Below are positions 35,575 to 46,349 of a DNA stretch of 64,000 bases, piece after piece; position 1 is the first letter of the stretch; each line of letters begins with the position of its first letter. Source of the DNA: Wurfbainia villosa. Lineage: Eukaryota; Streptophyta; Magnoliopsida; Zingiberales; Zingiberaceae. The DNA lies in the NCBI GenBank assembly GCA_025175895.1, contig CM046004.1, forward strand, positions 17,657,011 to 17,721,010, written 5' to 3'. The notes beneath the pieces are model-generated. The model had not been told where the DNA came from. It worked only from the letters and a program-made list of their open reading frames with translations, and ran no database searches. Made by a program: the position numbers and the translations under genes.

Positions 35575-37600
35575 TTGACGAAACCCGTTGATGGGCGCAA
35601 AATCTTTGACATGGTGAAAGACTGCGGCTTTAAATGTTGTTGCGTCGAAACTTTCTTGATCCTCCTACCTCCCGGTTTGGACGCGTGCCGCGTGGCAGGC
35701 TGATTCTGAAATATGGTTGTGTAAACCTAATCCTGCCTTGAAAATCATAAATTTTGGACACGATACAGGAGGCGCGTCCAAAGCCCTTTGAGTGGATTGG
35801 ATCGAAGATAAGGTGAATCGATTCGTGATGGGTTTTTTAAACCCGTTGATGAACTAAAGAATCCGAAATTCGAAATCTTGGCGTGGGTGAAAGACCTAAC
35901 GTCTTGAATGTTGTTGCGTCGAAACTTTCTTACGATCCTCTACCTCCGGTTTGGCGTGCCACGTGGCGCGAGTCTGATTCTATGTGGTTGTGTAAACCTA
36001 ATCACGCCTTGAAAATCGAAATTTTGGACCACGATCTGAAGAGGGCCGTCCAAGCTTTGGAGTTGGATTGGATCGAAGATGAGGTGAATAAGATTAAGTG
36101 ATGGGTTTTGGCCGAAACCCGTTGATGGACTGAAGAATCGAATTCGAAATCTTGGCGTGGGTGAAAGACTCTTGAATGTTGTTGCGTCGAAACTTTCTTG
36201 ATCCTCCTACCTCGATTTGGCCGCGTGCCGTGGCGGGTCTGATTCTACGAAATTGGTTGTGTAAACCTAATCCTGCCTTGAAAATCGAAATTTTGGACCA
36301 CGATAACGAGAGCGCGTCCGAAGCTGGAGTTGGATTGGATCGAAGATGGTGAATAGAGGGATCAATGGGTTTTGGCCGAAACCCGTTGATGGACCTAGAA
36401 GAATCAATTCGAAATCTTGACATGGTGAAAGACTAGCGAGCGAATGTTGTTGTGTCGAGGAAACTTTCTTCTGATCCTCCTACCTCCCAGTTTCGGCCAC
36501 GTGTCACGTGGCATGGGTCCTGATTTCTGAAAATTGGCTGTGTAAACCTAATCCTGCCTTGAAAATCAGAAATTTTGGACACGATACGAGGGCAGTCTGA
36601 AGCCAGGAGTTGGATTGGATGAAGGATGAGGCGAATAGTAAATGGGTTTTGTGAAACCCGTTGACCGAGGAGTCCAAATTCCGAAATCTTGATATGAACT
36701 GAAAGACCTAACGGCTTCAAATGTTGTTGCGTCGAGGAAATTTTCTTCTAATCCTCCTACCTCCCAGTTTTAGCCACGTGCCACGTGGCACGGGTCCTGA
36801 TTTCTGAAAATTGGCTGTATAAACCTAATCCTGCCTTGAAAATCAGAAATTTTGGACACGATACACAGAGGGGCAAGTTCCAAAGCCACTGGAGTTGAAT
36901 TGGATCGAAGATGAGCGAATAGTCATGATAGGTTTTGAGAAATCACGTTGATGGACTGAGTCAAATTGAAATCTTGGCGTGGGATGAAAGACTAATGGCT
37001 TCAAATGTTGTCGTCGAAGAAACTTTCTTGATCCTCCTACCTCTCGGACGCCTGTCGCGTGGCGGGTCTGATTTAAATACGATGTAAACCTAATCCTGCC
37101 TTGAAAATCAAGAATTTTGGACACGATACACAGAGGGGCACGTCCCAAAGTCACTGGAGTTGGATTGGATCGAAGATGAGGTGAATAAGGTCAAAATAGG
37201 TTTGGCCACCGAACCTGATGGACTAGAATCTAAATTCGAAATCTTGGCGTGGTGAAAGACCTAACGTCTTGAATGTTGTTGTCGAGGAAACTTTTTTCGA
37301 TCCTTCTACCTCGCGGTTTGACGCGCCGTGTGGCACGGGTCTGATTTCGAAAATTGGTACAGTAAACCTAATCCGCCTTGAAAATCGTAAATTTTGGACA
37401 CGATACGTGGCGTACGTCCCAAAGCCACCGGAGTTGGATTGGATCAAAGCGAGGTGAATCGACCATCAAATGGGTTTGACCAAACCCGTTGATGGACGGA
37501 CCTGAGAGTCCAAATTCAAATTCTTAGCGTAAAGACCTAACGGCTTTAAATGTTGTTGCGTCGAGAAAACTTTCTTCTGATCCTCCTACCTCCCACTTTT
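35575..37600. repeat. About 270-bp satellite-like tandem array, seven units
   Basis: The marker CCCGTTGATGGAC recurs near 35583, 35840, 36115, 36378, 36655, 36945, 37208 and 37483, spacing 257-290 bp. Each unit also has ATGTTGTTGCGTCGA, GATCCTCCTACCTCCC, GTAAACCTAATCCTGCCTTG, TTGGATTGGATCGAAGATG, and, where complete, the palindrome GCCACGTG-CCACGTGGC. The array splits the 87-bp hairpin array in two. Open frames inside are fragments of the unit. Confidence 0.9.
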
Positions 37601-38510
37601 GGTCGGGATTATATTACCAAGAACATAGTGGTGCTGGGAATTGGATTCCCATCACCACGTACATTTTCAAACTGGCCGAAAAATATGGTGGTGCTGGGAA
37701 TTATAATCCCATCAACACAAATGTCTCGAGATTGAATTCCAGACCACGCATTTTGAATCGACCGAGAAATAATGTAGTGGAGAATTTTAATCCTAGAACA
37801 CGAGTTCGAAATTTAATTCTAATTCACGTGCATTGCGAAGTGGTCGAGAAATAAGGTGGTGATGGAAATTTTAATCCCAGGAACACAGTGGTGCTGGAAA
37901 GTGAATTCCCAGCACCACATACAGTTTCGAACTGACCGAGAAATAATGTGGTGCTAGGATTTTTAATCCCTGGAACACAGTGGTCCTGGAAATTTAATTC
38001 CCAACACCACGTATATTTTCGAACTGGCCGAGAAATAAGGTGGTACTGGGAATTTTAATCCCAGGAACATAGTGGTGCTGGAAAGTGAATTCTCAGCACG
38101 CATAGCTTCAATCGACCGAGAAATAAGGTGGTCTTTGGAATTCTTAATCCCGAATACACAGCCGTCTGAAAATTGAATTCGGGACTACGTGATAGTTTCG
38201 AAGAGAAATAAGGTGGTCTTGAGATTTTTAATCCCAGAAACAATTTAATTAACACCATACATTTTCGAACCGAGAAATAAGGTGTAGAATTTTAATCCAG
38301 AACACAAATGGTCTGGAAAGTGAATTCAGCACACTTATAGTTTCGAATCGATCGAAATAAGGTGGTTTTTAATTTTTAATCACAAAGTGGTCTCCGAAAA
38401 TGAATTCTCAAAGACTACGCAGCTTCATCAGAGAAATAAGATGGTCTTTAATTTTAATCCTGAAATACAGATGGTCTGAAAATTTAATTCTCAAAGACTA
38501 ATGCATAAAT
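37600..38510. repeat. About 87-bp hairpin tandem array, right block
   Basis: About ten units; the marker GAGAAATAAGGTGGT recurs near 37677, 37761, 37848, 37938, 38031, 38119, 38205, 38272, 38353 and 38432. Typical arms are GTGGTGCTGGGAATTTTAAT and AATTCCCAGCACCAC. Later units are shortened by small deletions. Confidence 0.88.
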
Positions 38511-38803
38511 CTCATCACAAAATCATAAAGTAAGTGGTTCACATATTTAACAAAGTATATATATTTACATTAAATCGATACTATACAAATGGATTTACAC
38601 TTTCAGATCGGCACCTTGTAATTTAAAACTATGTATACTCTACAACATATCCCACAATACGCAGCTTATAATTGCAAATAAAATTGTGCATGGCGTTATT
38701 CTATTCCCCACCACGAATCTAAAGCTCTCATATCTTCATTGTCAATCTTTTAGGATACCCAAATAGTAGGCTCTCAATGTATCGTATTATAAAAAATGCA
38801 CAA

Positions 38804-39570
38804 TCATACGTAAAAAATATAAATTATTAGTCCATCTAGCTTATAAAATATTATATTTACAAAGAATATTAAATGTCTTACGAAGAGCTTTATGCGGGAC
38901 TCTGGACTTGTGCGCATGGAAAAGTTTGCATTACTGAAATTTATCGGTCGAGCCGGGATGCGATTATCATAATCTGAAGGTGGATCTTTTAAAGAATTGA
39001 CACAGGAACGAAAAAATCTTATGAATCCTCCATACATAAGCGATTTATTTAACTTAATTAAAATCTAATGCTTCTTGTTTCTTGAATTAGGTAGTGTAAG
39101 CCTTCACGGAATGATGAGTTGTAGTGGATAAACTTTGAATTTTCCAAGTCGACCTAGTAGGTGGCGATGTTAAATCGCGGATTATTGGACAAAATATGTA
39201 TCTGATTGGATTGCCTGAGGTTTTAAAAGTTTGCTCGAATGTTTGGGCGTACATAATATTAAACATATCTTGTGTATAAAAAAAATCTATCAAAACATCA
39301 AAGCTGTAAAGTTTACAATTCCATGCAAAAGGGTCAAAAACTTACTGGGAATCCAGCCCCACAGAATATTGAGTTATAGTACGCCTTATTAGTCACCTTG
39401 CACTCATCAGCTAAGACTGAAAAATAAGCACTTATGCAATCCCCATGTGTCAAAACATTCCAATCAAATATTGTAAGGAAAGAGTCCATGTATAAGTTAA
39501 TAGCATCGGTCTTCCACACTGGTCCTAATACTGTCACACTACACAAGGAAAGGGTTATTAGCAACTCTCA
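38804..39570 (-). pseudogene. Second MULE-borne Ulp1/C48 protease-like relic (minus strand)
   Basis: Read downwards, 39564-39334 has NVLTHGDCISAYFSVLADEC, like the Ulp1 N-terminal 'W-L-D-I-AY' region. About 39210-39070 has IFCPII and later SKFIHYNSSFREGLHYLIQ, the strand around the catalytic His and Asp. At 39037-38830 comes DYDNRIPARPINFSNANFS, where intact enzymes have DCGVF and FSNA. The catalytic Cys region is disrupted. Weaker open stretches upstream (40222-40631 and 40939-41286) may be its N-terminal half. It faces the plus-strand relic, with the repeat array between them. Confidence 0.55.
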
Positions 39571-42099
39571 AAACATAAGAAGACTGTTATAAACAAAGAA
39601 TATAAGTCTGTCTTACTCTATTTTTTTTAGTTTCAATAAACACTCCCCGACTGTTGGATCCATCTTACCGGTGAATTCTTTATAAGCTTCTTTGTATCTG
39701 AAAATAAAAGCGTGGGGATAGAAATATTTTGTCTGAAAAATAGGTAGACAAGATAACTTATGCTCGCCTCGATATCCTCTTGACTTAGTCAGTGTTGGTT
39801 GTTTGTCAGTGAGACTTGTGTGCGATGTCTGATTTCGGGTTTACACTCCTCGTGATTGATTTCCCTTTTTATCTGGCACGACTCACTGCTCGATATTTGG
39901 CTGCGGGAGAGATATTAGTCTCTTGAGGATACTCGATAGCTTCTTTGGGAGACAGATTTGAGTTTCAACTCTCCTTCTTTTAGGGATGTTAGAAAACCAT
40001 GCGGGAGGGAGGCTTCTAAGGTTAGGGGTGATACACCGTGAAGAGCCCTCTTCGCCTGAAACCTTACACTAGTGTATGCAGGAGAAGCGTGTTGGTCTGT
40101 CTGATTGTATAGGTTGTGATTGTAACCCCTCTACGTCCCGGGATTGTAAATTGATTGAAGCTCGATTAAAGCTGTCCTTTTTGATTAATGCTTCTTTTTG
40201 AAATTATATTATCCCTTTCACTTATCTCGTTGTCCTTCTGTTCTGACCTCCTCTAACTGTTGAAGAAGCTCCTGTATTTTCTTTTCTTGTTCTTGATGGT
40301 ACCGTTAAGTAGGGAGGTGCTTTGAAGTTACACCTTGCTTGACTAGCTTGGTGCTTAGAGTAGAAACTATTCTGCATTCTCTGGCATCTTGGACACGCCG
40401 TTCCTCTTGCGTCCACGAGTTTGGGTTGAGAGTTGATCACGAAATTACAGGTGGAAGCGGTGTGAAACGGATCTGACTCATTGTCTTTGGCATTAGATCA
40501 GCAATGATTTTATCGGGTAGGAGACCATCTACCATCTTCTTAATGACCCTTACATTTGTGGAACTCCACCTCCGTCTCGGCATTCTTGTGAAGCATGAGG
40601 ATGTGTGGAGGTAGGATACACAATCTTTCATGTGATCATACGGAATATGAGATTAGTTGTTAATAGGCAGTTGATCTATCTTATTTGTGGAACACATAAA
40701 ATATATTCACTCGTCGATAAGTGTGTGAAACCCTTGACGTTGGTCTCGTAGATCCAGAGCGACCTCTCTTTTTGGTCGCATGATATGCTCTCGTACGATT
40801 GACTCTATTTGAGGAGTCGTATGCGTATAAAGTGCTTCGCACCAATTGTACTGCCTAAGTTATCAAAATCCTCTACTGACTATAAGTGATCGTAGGTATT
40901 ACAGAACTTACATAAGTTATCAAAATCCTCTACATGATCTATATGTGTGTAGTAAAAACACACAGAGAAAAAATATAAAATAAACAAGCGATAATAAACT
41001 TTCGCGTATCTAAATTATGGAGATGCGAAGTCTTGATAATTCCTCGGATGCTTGTTAGAGCAATCGCTTCCACGAAATATTGCGAATATAGTGTCGAAGG
41101 AGCTTCATTATTCATAGGAACTCTGAGTCCATCATCCCGGTAGACCGAGGATGAGGAGACATCCGTCTTTGTGAAATCACGATTTCTTATCGTGGAATAT
41201 AAAACATTTCTCCTGCGGTCCCAATTATCAAACATATTTTGAGCGAGAATTGCGACATGGGTAATATCTGGAATATCGAAACTCACGCATGAGGAGCTCG
41301 AATAAGCGTTTCTTCTTCCACACTCGGCGGCACACTTGCGATAAATTTTTAAAGCGTGAAGCGTTGCTTTTCGAGTTCATTCTCTTAGTTCTTCCTCGCA
41401 TCAGCGCCTTACGGGTTCTTGCGAAAGTATAAACGATGATTCACGATTAAACCATCGTTAGCGAAAATACTATTCGTTAGATTCTGAACGAATGCATTTA
41501 TGTCTGCGATTTTAAACTAATAGATGAAATGGATTGAAACATGTGTGATAATCTGAAACAAGCGTTACCTCTGCTCGAATGGTAAACCTAAAACCTAAAC
41601 CCTATCGAGCAGAGTTTAAGCGACGTACGTGCGGAAAATGAAAAAACCCTAGATAGATCGGAAGGAGCGATAGTCACACAGAAGTTAAGAAATCTACAAA
41701 ACTTACTTAGGTCGAAAATAGCGTTGAGATGGTGTTGAGATATTTGAACTGGCACCGGGGAGTTTGAACTGGTATCGGGGAATGGAAGCGCAATTTCACG
41801 AGAGACAGAACGCAAGGAGCGAGAGAAAAATGAAATATGGTGTTGAGATGTTTGAACTTGCACCGGGGAGTTTTATATTAACGGATCGGGTGCGGTGGGA
41901 CGGATTTAGATTATAATTTTGTAAAATAACAGAATAAATATTTACATTACAATTCTGAAAATAGCTTAACATTAATATTAACATTTTTCCTTTACAAATA
42001 TTTACACAACCACTATTTACACTTAGAATTAAGTAGCGGTAACATTCTCTACAAGACCTCCTATTACGCCTGTGTTTCAGATCTCACGATTTATTTTTC
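39571..42099 (-). other. MULE internal DNA, weak minus-strand open stretches, function unclear
   Basis: Minus frames 40222-40440, 40437-40631 and 40939-41286 are open but match nothing I can name. CACCGGGGAGTTT repeats near 41755 and 41860 within a short imperfect duplication. It could be the upstream part of the minus-strand protease gene and the end of the transposase transcript. Confidence 0.35.
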
Positions 42100-43900
42100 A
42101 CCCTCCCAATATGTTTAGACTAACGATGCCTTTTTCTTCGTCCGGCCGCATAAGGTCATGAGGAGGTAGAACTCCAAAATTTTGTCACCATTAAAGCCAA
42201 AATTTCTTACTTCGATACGGGTAAATACGATCCATGAAGTGGCCTCCTGTGTTTCCTTAAAAATAACGCTCATGAATAACAGATAGATCCAGTTCGATAT
42301 ATGATGATCGTAATAAGACGGCAAGGAATTCCTCGAATTTAAAACTCATCGCAGACGCAACTTCGCCTCTCCAAATCAACAATATACGAAGAAGATATCA
42401 TGCATTTCCATTTCTGATTGTGAGTATGGGAATACTGAATATAATCGAGTTCTTTCTCTCCTTTCATCAATCTCTTTAATGGCATAAGGTGTTAGAAAAC
42501 TTGACCTTTTTGAAGATTCTTCCCTATGGTTAAAGAATCATTGAGCAACCTTTCTTCTAGTGTTGTCAATTAAGGTGGTGATGGGGAGTTCACGTGTTTC
42601 TTTGAATAATGCATTTAAACTCTGTAACGATTAGTTAATATCACAGACACTCCTCCCGAAAGTGTCGTTGACCCATCTTTTGGATCGATCTTTCAGAGCC
42701 ACGCATACGCATCCGTGTTTCGATGCATGTATTCGGCGATTAATCGATCAAACTCAACTCTTGTATTGGCTCTTGCTCACGCGCCAAAATAAACCTAATG
42801 AGGATTTATCCCGCATTCATACTACGTACAAGACAGTGATAGCAATAAAAAATCATGATGGGCGATGGATACACTTTGTTAATCACGATATAATCCCCGA
42901 TGTCTATCCGATATAACGCTTAACGACTGACAGACGAAGGAATGTCTTTATACGATCCAAAACCACTCCCAGCAGATCCACATTCAACTTGGCGATTCCA
43001 AGAATCTGGCGTAATTTTTGCAGACATCACAATCGGTAGTAGCATTATGAAAATACCGTAATACTTGCTGATATGTGTAGCATCAATTCAATTAGTTTTC
43101 GAAATAAGACATTAATACTCTTCCACAAGCACCAAATGCCCTAAAAAACATCATTTGGAATCGATTTTTACCATTTCTTAAGATCGCAACATGTATCAAG
43201 ATCTCTAACTCTTAACTCACGCAAGTACATCAAAGATCAATATAGCCCGATCAAAATCACCTACCACTTGTGTATGCTTTCTTGTATGAAATGTTAACAC
43301 CAAACCTATCTTGCGTTTCTCTTGAATTGAACTTGATTTAGATCATCGTGAAGTAGCAACCGTCCTGATCTGGTTTCTTCTGAAATGTGGACGCTGGCGT
43401 GGTGATATGTTGTTTCTAACACTCACATTCACGCTACGTATTTTGTGAAATGAACTCCACGTCTCCACTGCAACTAGACTCATGAACAAGGCCGACTAAA
43501 GCAAATAACTTTAATTCTATTAAGAATGGTGTCGGTGCCAGATTCAAGTTTTTAAAGATCGCACGCCTTCTTAGTCGTCTTTAAACTCTTATCGAGAGGA
43601 AAAACTTATCCATGAAAAATTCATTTGGATCGATGGTTAACATATGCGATAGTGTTATTCGTGGATTTAAAACATAGGGATCATCAGAATCGGGAACACT
43701 TCCTCTAAGTCATCAGATCGATCTGGGTTTAACTCACCTTCTTCACGCTGGATATCATCACTAAGAATTCTTTGAAGGATTTGTATATTCTAACTCTTCT
43801 ATCGTGTATATCACTTACCTCCTCTTCACCCAAGTTTGTTTCAAAATATTCATTAACCATCGTAGAATGTGACAAACTCTTCTTCGAGTATGGAAGAAGC
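42100..43900 (-). pseudogene. MULE (mudrA-like) transposase relic with SWIM zinc finger
   Basis: On the minus strand near 42625-42400 a frame reads SLNALFKETRELPITTLIDNTRRKVAQ, then FFNHREESSKRSSFLTPYA. This is the block after the DDE domain in MULE transposases, where 'ESFN' and 'LPI' are followed by an R-rich 'W-F' helix. Near 42350-42315 comes CDEF, then IRGIPCRL, which fits the CxC...PCxH pattern of the SWIM finger with small indels. The tail PPHDLMRPDEEKGIVS (about 42170) looks like the 'PP-RRPGRPKK' end. Upstream (42660-43900) frames are too broken to show the DDE triad. The transposase would cut and rejoin element ends. Confidence 0.65.
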
Positions 43901-44569
43901 TTCTATTTATATCAAGGTATTGATCATCGGTAATTTATTCCCACATGATCCGAGATGAAGATGGAATATTACTGGGGATGATTATGGAATCTTGATCATC
44001 TAACTATCTATCCTTCAAATTTGATTCAATTGTTTCCAAAAATGTTACCACTTCATCGGAAGGGGTCGTCCCTCGCAAAGGTTTTTAAATCAACACTATT
44101 ATACGTAGTGTCACAGGCAAGTAGTCAATTTTTTAACTAGGCTTTAAGCTCGAGGACAAGTAGAGGACGAGAGTTTATGTTAGGTTTCCTAATTACGCAC
44201 TTCACTAATTGTAACATTTGATGTGGATAGGGCCGTGATAGGTTTTTACCGAAACTCGTTGATGGACCTTTCAACGCTGAAATTAAAAGCTTTATATGGA
44301 ATGGAAGAGAAGACATTTATGTGGTTTATGCACAGAGGGATACTTAGTTCACACTCGCTGCAAGCATGGGTGCGTGTCAATCGCACGCAGACGCCAATCG
44401 GGTACACTCATCCGAATGTCGTACGGAGCATTAATTTTCATAACTATCGTTTGGGGAGCCTAAGAAAAGGTGGAGAATGATAAGATAGTCACGCCAGACT
44501 AATTCGCTAAGACTTTATTTATCTCCGATATAAATCGACAAAGACCACTATTTTTCTCGGCTGTTTCCT

Positions 44570-45500
44570 CTCCACGTAGTCCGGAAATTTATATCTCAAG
44601 ACCACGGTGGTGCTGGGATATAAATTCCCAGCACCACCATTTATCTCGATCAGTTCCATCTCCCTGGTGCTGGAAGTTTTAAACGCAGGACAACAGTGTT
44701 GTTGGGGTTTCAGTTCCCAACACCACCAAAAATTCTGACAACTTATATCTACATGGTGCTGAAAATTACATTCCCAGCACCATGGTGTTGCTGGGAGTTT
44801 GAATCTCATTACCACGGTGGTGCTAGGATATAAATTCTCATCACTACCATTTATCTCGATCAGTTCAATGCCAATGGTGCTGGGAGTTTTAATCGCAGAA
44901 CCACAGTATTGTTGGGGTTTCAAATCTCAGCACCACCCTTAATGTCGACAACTTATATCTCCCTGGTCCAGTGAATTAGATTCTCAGCACCATGGTGTTG
45001 CTGGGAGTTTGAATCTCATTATCATGGTGGTGCTGGGATATAAATTTCCAGCACCACCATTTATCTCGACAAGTCCATTTCCCATTGTGCTGGGAGTTTT
45101 AATTGCGGGACCACAATAGTGATGATATTTCAATTGCCAACACCACCTTTTATCCCAAACTGTTGAACCTCCAGGTGTTGGGAGTTTTAATCTCAGCACC
45201 ACGGTGGTGACGAGATTTCAATTTCCAGCACCAGCTTTTATCCCGAATTTATTGAACCTTAATGGTGCTGAGAATTTGAAGCTCATGACCATGATGTTGC
45301 TGGGATTTAAATTCTCAGCATCACTTTTTATCCAGGCCAATCAGCTTCAATCTCCCATGGTGTTGGGATTTTAAATTTTAGGGAGACGGTGGTACTGGGA
45401 ATTTCATTCCCAACACCACCTACTCTCTCGGACAGATTGATTCTCCTAGTGCTGAGAATATCAATCAGGGAAGTTCAGTAATCGTGGGATTTAATTAGAA
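44570..45500. repeat. Hairpin-rich tandem array near the MULE right end
   Basis: Related in motif to the 87-bp array. GTGGTGCTGGGATATAAATT recurs near 44607, 44818 and 45028, a 210-bp higher-order period, with CTCAGCACCACC-type arms between. A lone copy of the 270-bp unit start (CTCGTTGATGGACC) sits at 44257. Open frames here (44519-44923 and 44984-45202, minus) come from the repeats. Confidence 0.85.
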
Positions 45501-46014
45501 GCATCACCTTTTAAGTTAGGTGAAATTTGATTAGGTGGCGACAAAACTTGGTTATGAATCTCCTGCATCGCAATTATGGGTGCATTGGTCTACTTTGGTA
45601 TGATATGTCTACCTCGTATTTATGGGTGCGTGGCAAACTTGGTTATACAACCACCTACAATGCATTTATTAACCTCATAGCAGTCTCAAGAATAAAAACA
45701 CATACATACATGATAATACTATGTGAAGCAGCTGGTGAGTGAGCTGCACCAAATTCTGGAAACCCTACCGATATATTCGTGGGAGTAGTGATGTCGTTGA
45801 TAACTACTAGGGTTTCATCAAAAATGGTATTGCTCGGTTGGTTTGCGGAGGAAAGTTGCGTGTGGTGCTCATCAACAGCATGGGTTTAGCGCTCCCACGC
45901 GGCTGGAAGTGACGTTTGGATGGCTCGGGATTTTCAGTTGTGCCTCGGATGGATGCAAATCTCTCTCTGCATTAAATTGCATGCTGTTTGGCGGGAGGAG
46001 TATTTTGAAAATTA

Positions 46015-46097
46015 TGCGCACGATTTGGTAATTCTGAAACTATAATGTACGTTTTGGACAATTCTGAACTTTAACAACTGTATTTGATAAATTACCG
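46015..46097 (-). repeat. MULE right terminal inverted repeat
   Basis: Mirror of 31310-31390; ends TAAATTACCG at 46097, followed by the direct repeat AAATATCAA. Confidence 0.88.
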
Positions 46098-46349
46098 AAA
46101 TATCAATCAGAGTATCTTTTATCAATACATTGAAATCAAAATGATTAATTTCTTCTCTTTACTATAGAATCGATGAGAGAGGCCTTGGAGAGGGCATCTT
46201 TTTGCACCAGATGACACTGTGAATTTATTTTTTAAATTCATTTAAATATCTATTTGGATGATAAAAAAAAATATTAAAATAAAAAAATATATAAATGATC
46301 TATTTTAAAACTGGAAACTAACTTAGAAAAGTTCACTGGTGTCTTTGCG

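Larger units (their letters stand above)
31310..46097 (-). mobile_element. 14.8-kb Mutator-like element (MULE) with Ulp1 genes and satellite-like arrays
   Basis: Terminal inverted repeats of 81-83 bp (31310-31390 and 46015-46097) and a 9-bp direct repeat with one mismatch, AAATATCTA at 31301-31309 and AAATATCAA at 46098-46106, define a MULE. Inside are a mudrA-like transposase relic on the minus strand (about 42100-43900) and Ulp1/C48 protease-like relics on both strands (33700-34700 plus, 38800-39570 minus). There are three tandem-repeat blocks (34840-35570, 35575-37600, 37600-38510) and a fourth (44570-45500). Plant MULEs with Ulp1-like genes are known (Kaonashi type). All frames are broken, so this copy is probably immobile. 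Confidence 0.85.

Noticed and set aside
35883..37457. Series of 60-109 codon frames on both strands that look like a repeated gene family
   Set aside because: They are successive windows on the 270-bp tandem units; changes between units shift the frame freely.
35085..38432. CRISPR-like arrangement of repeats
   Set aside because: Units are directly adjoining without unique spacers, and the genome is a plant nucleus.
44519..45202. Minus frames with repeated GAGNLYPSTTV-type segments, possibly a repeat protein
   Set aside because: They derive from the hairpin array; the repeated peptide follows the DNA period and has no start, promoter or relatives that I know.
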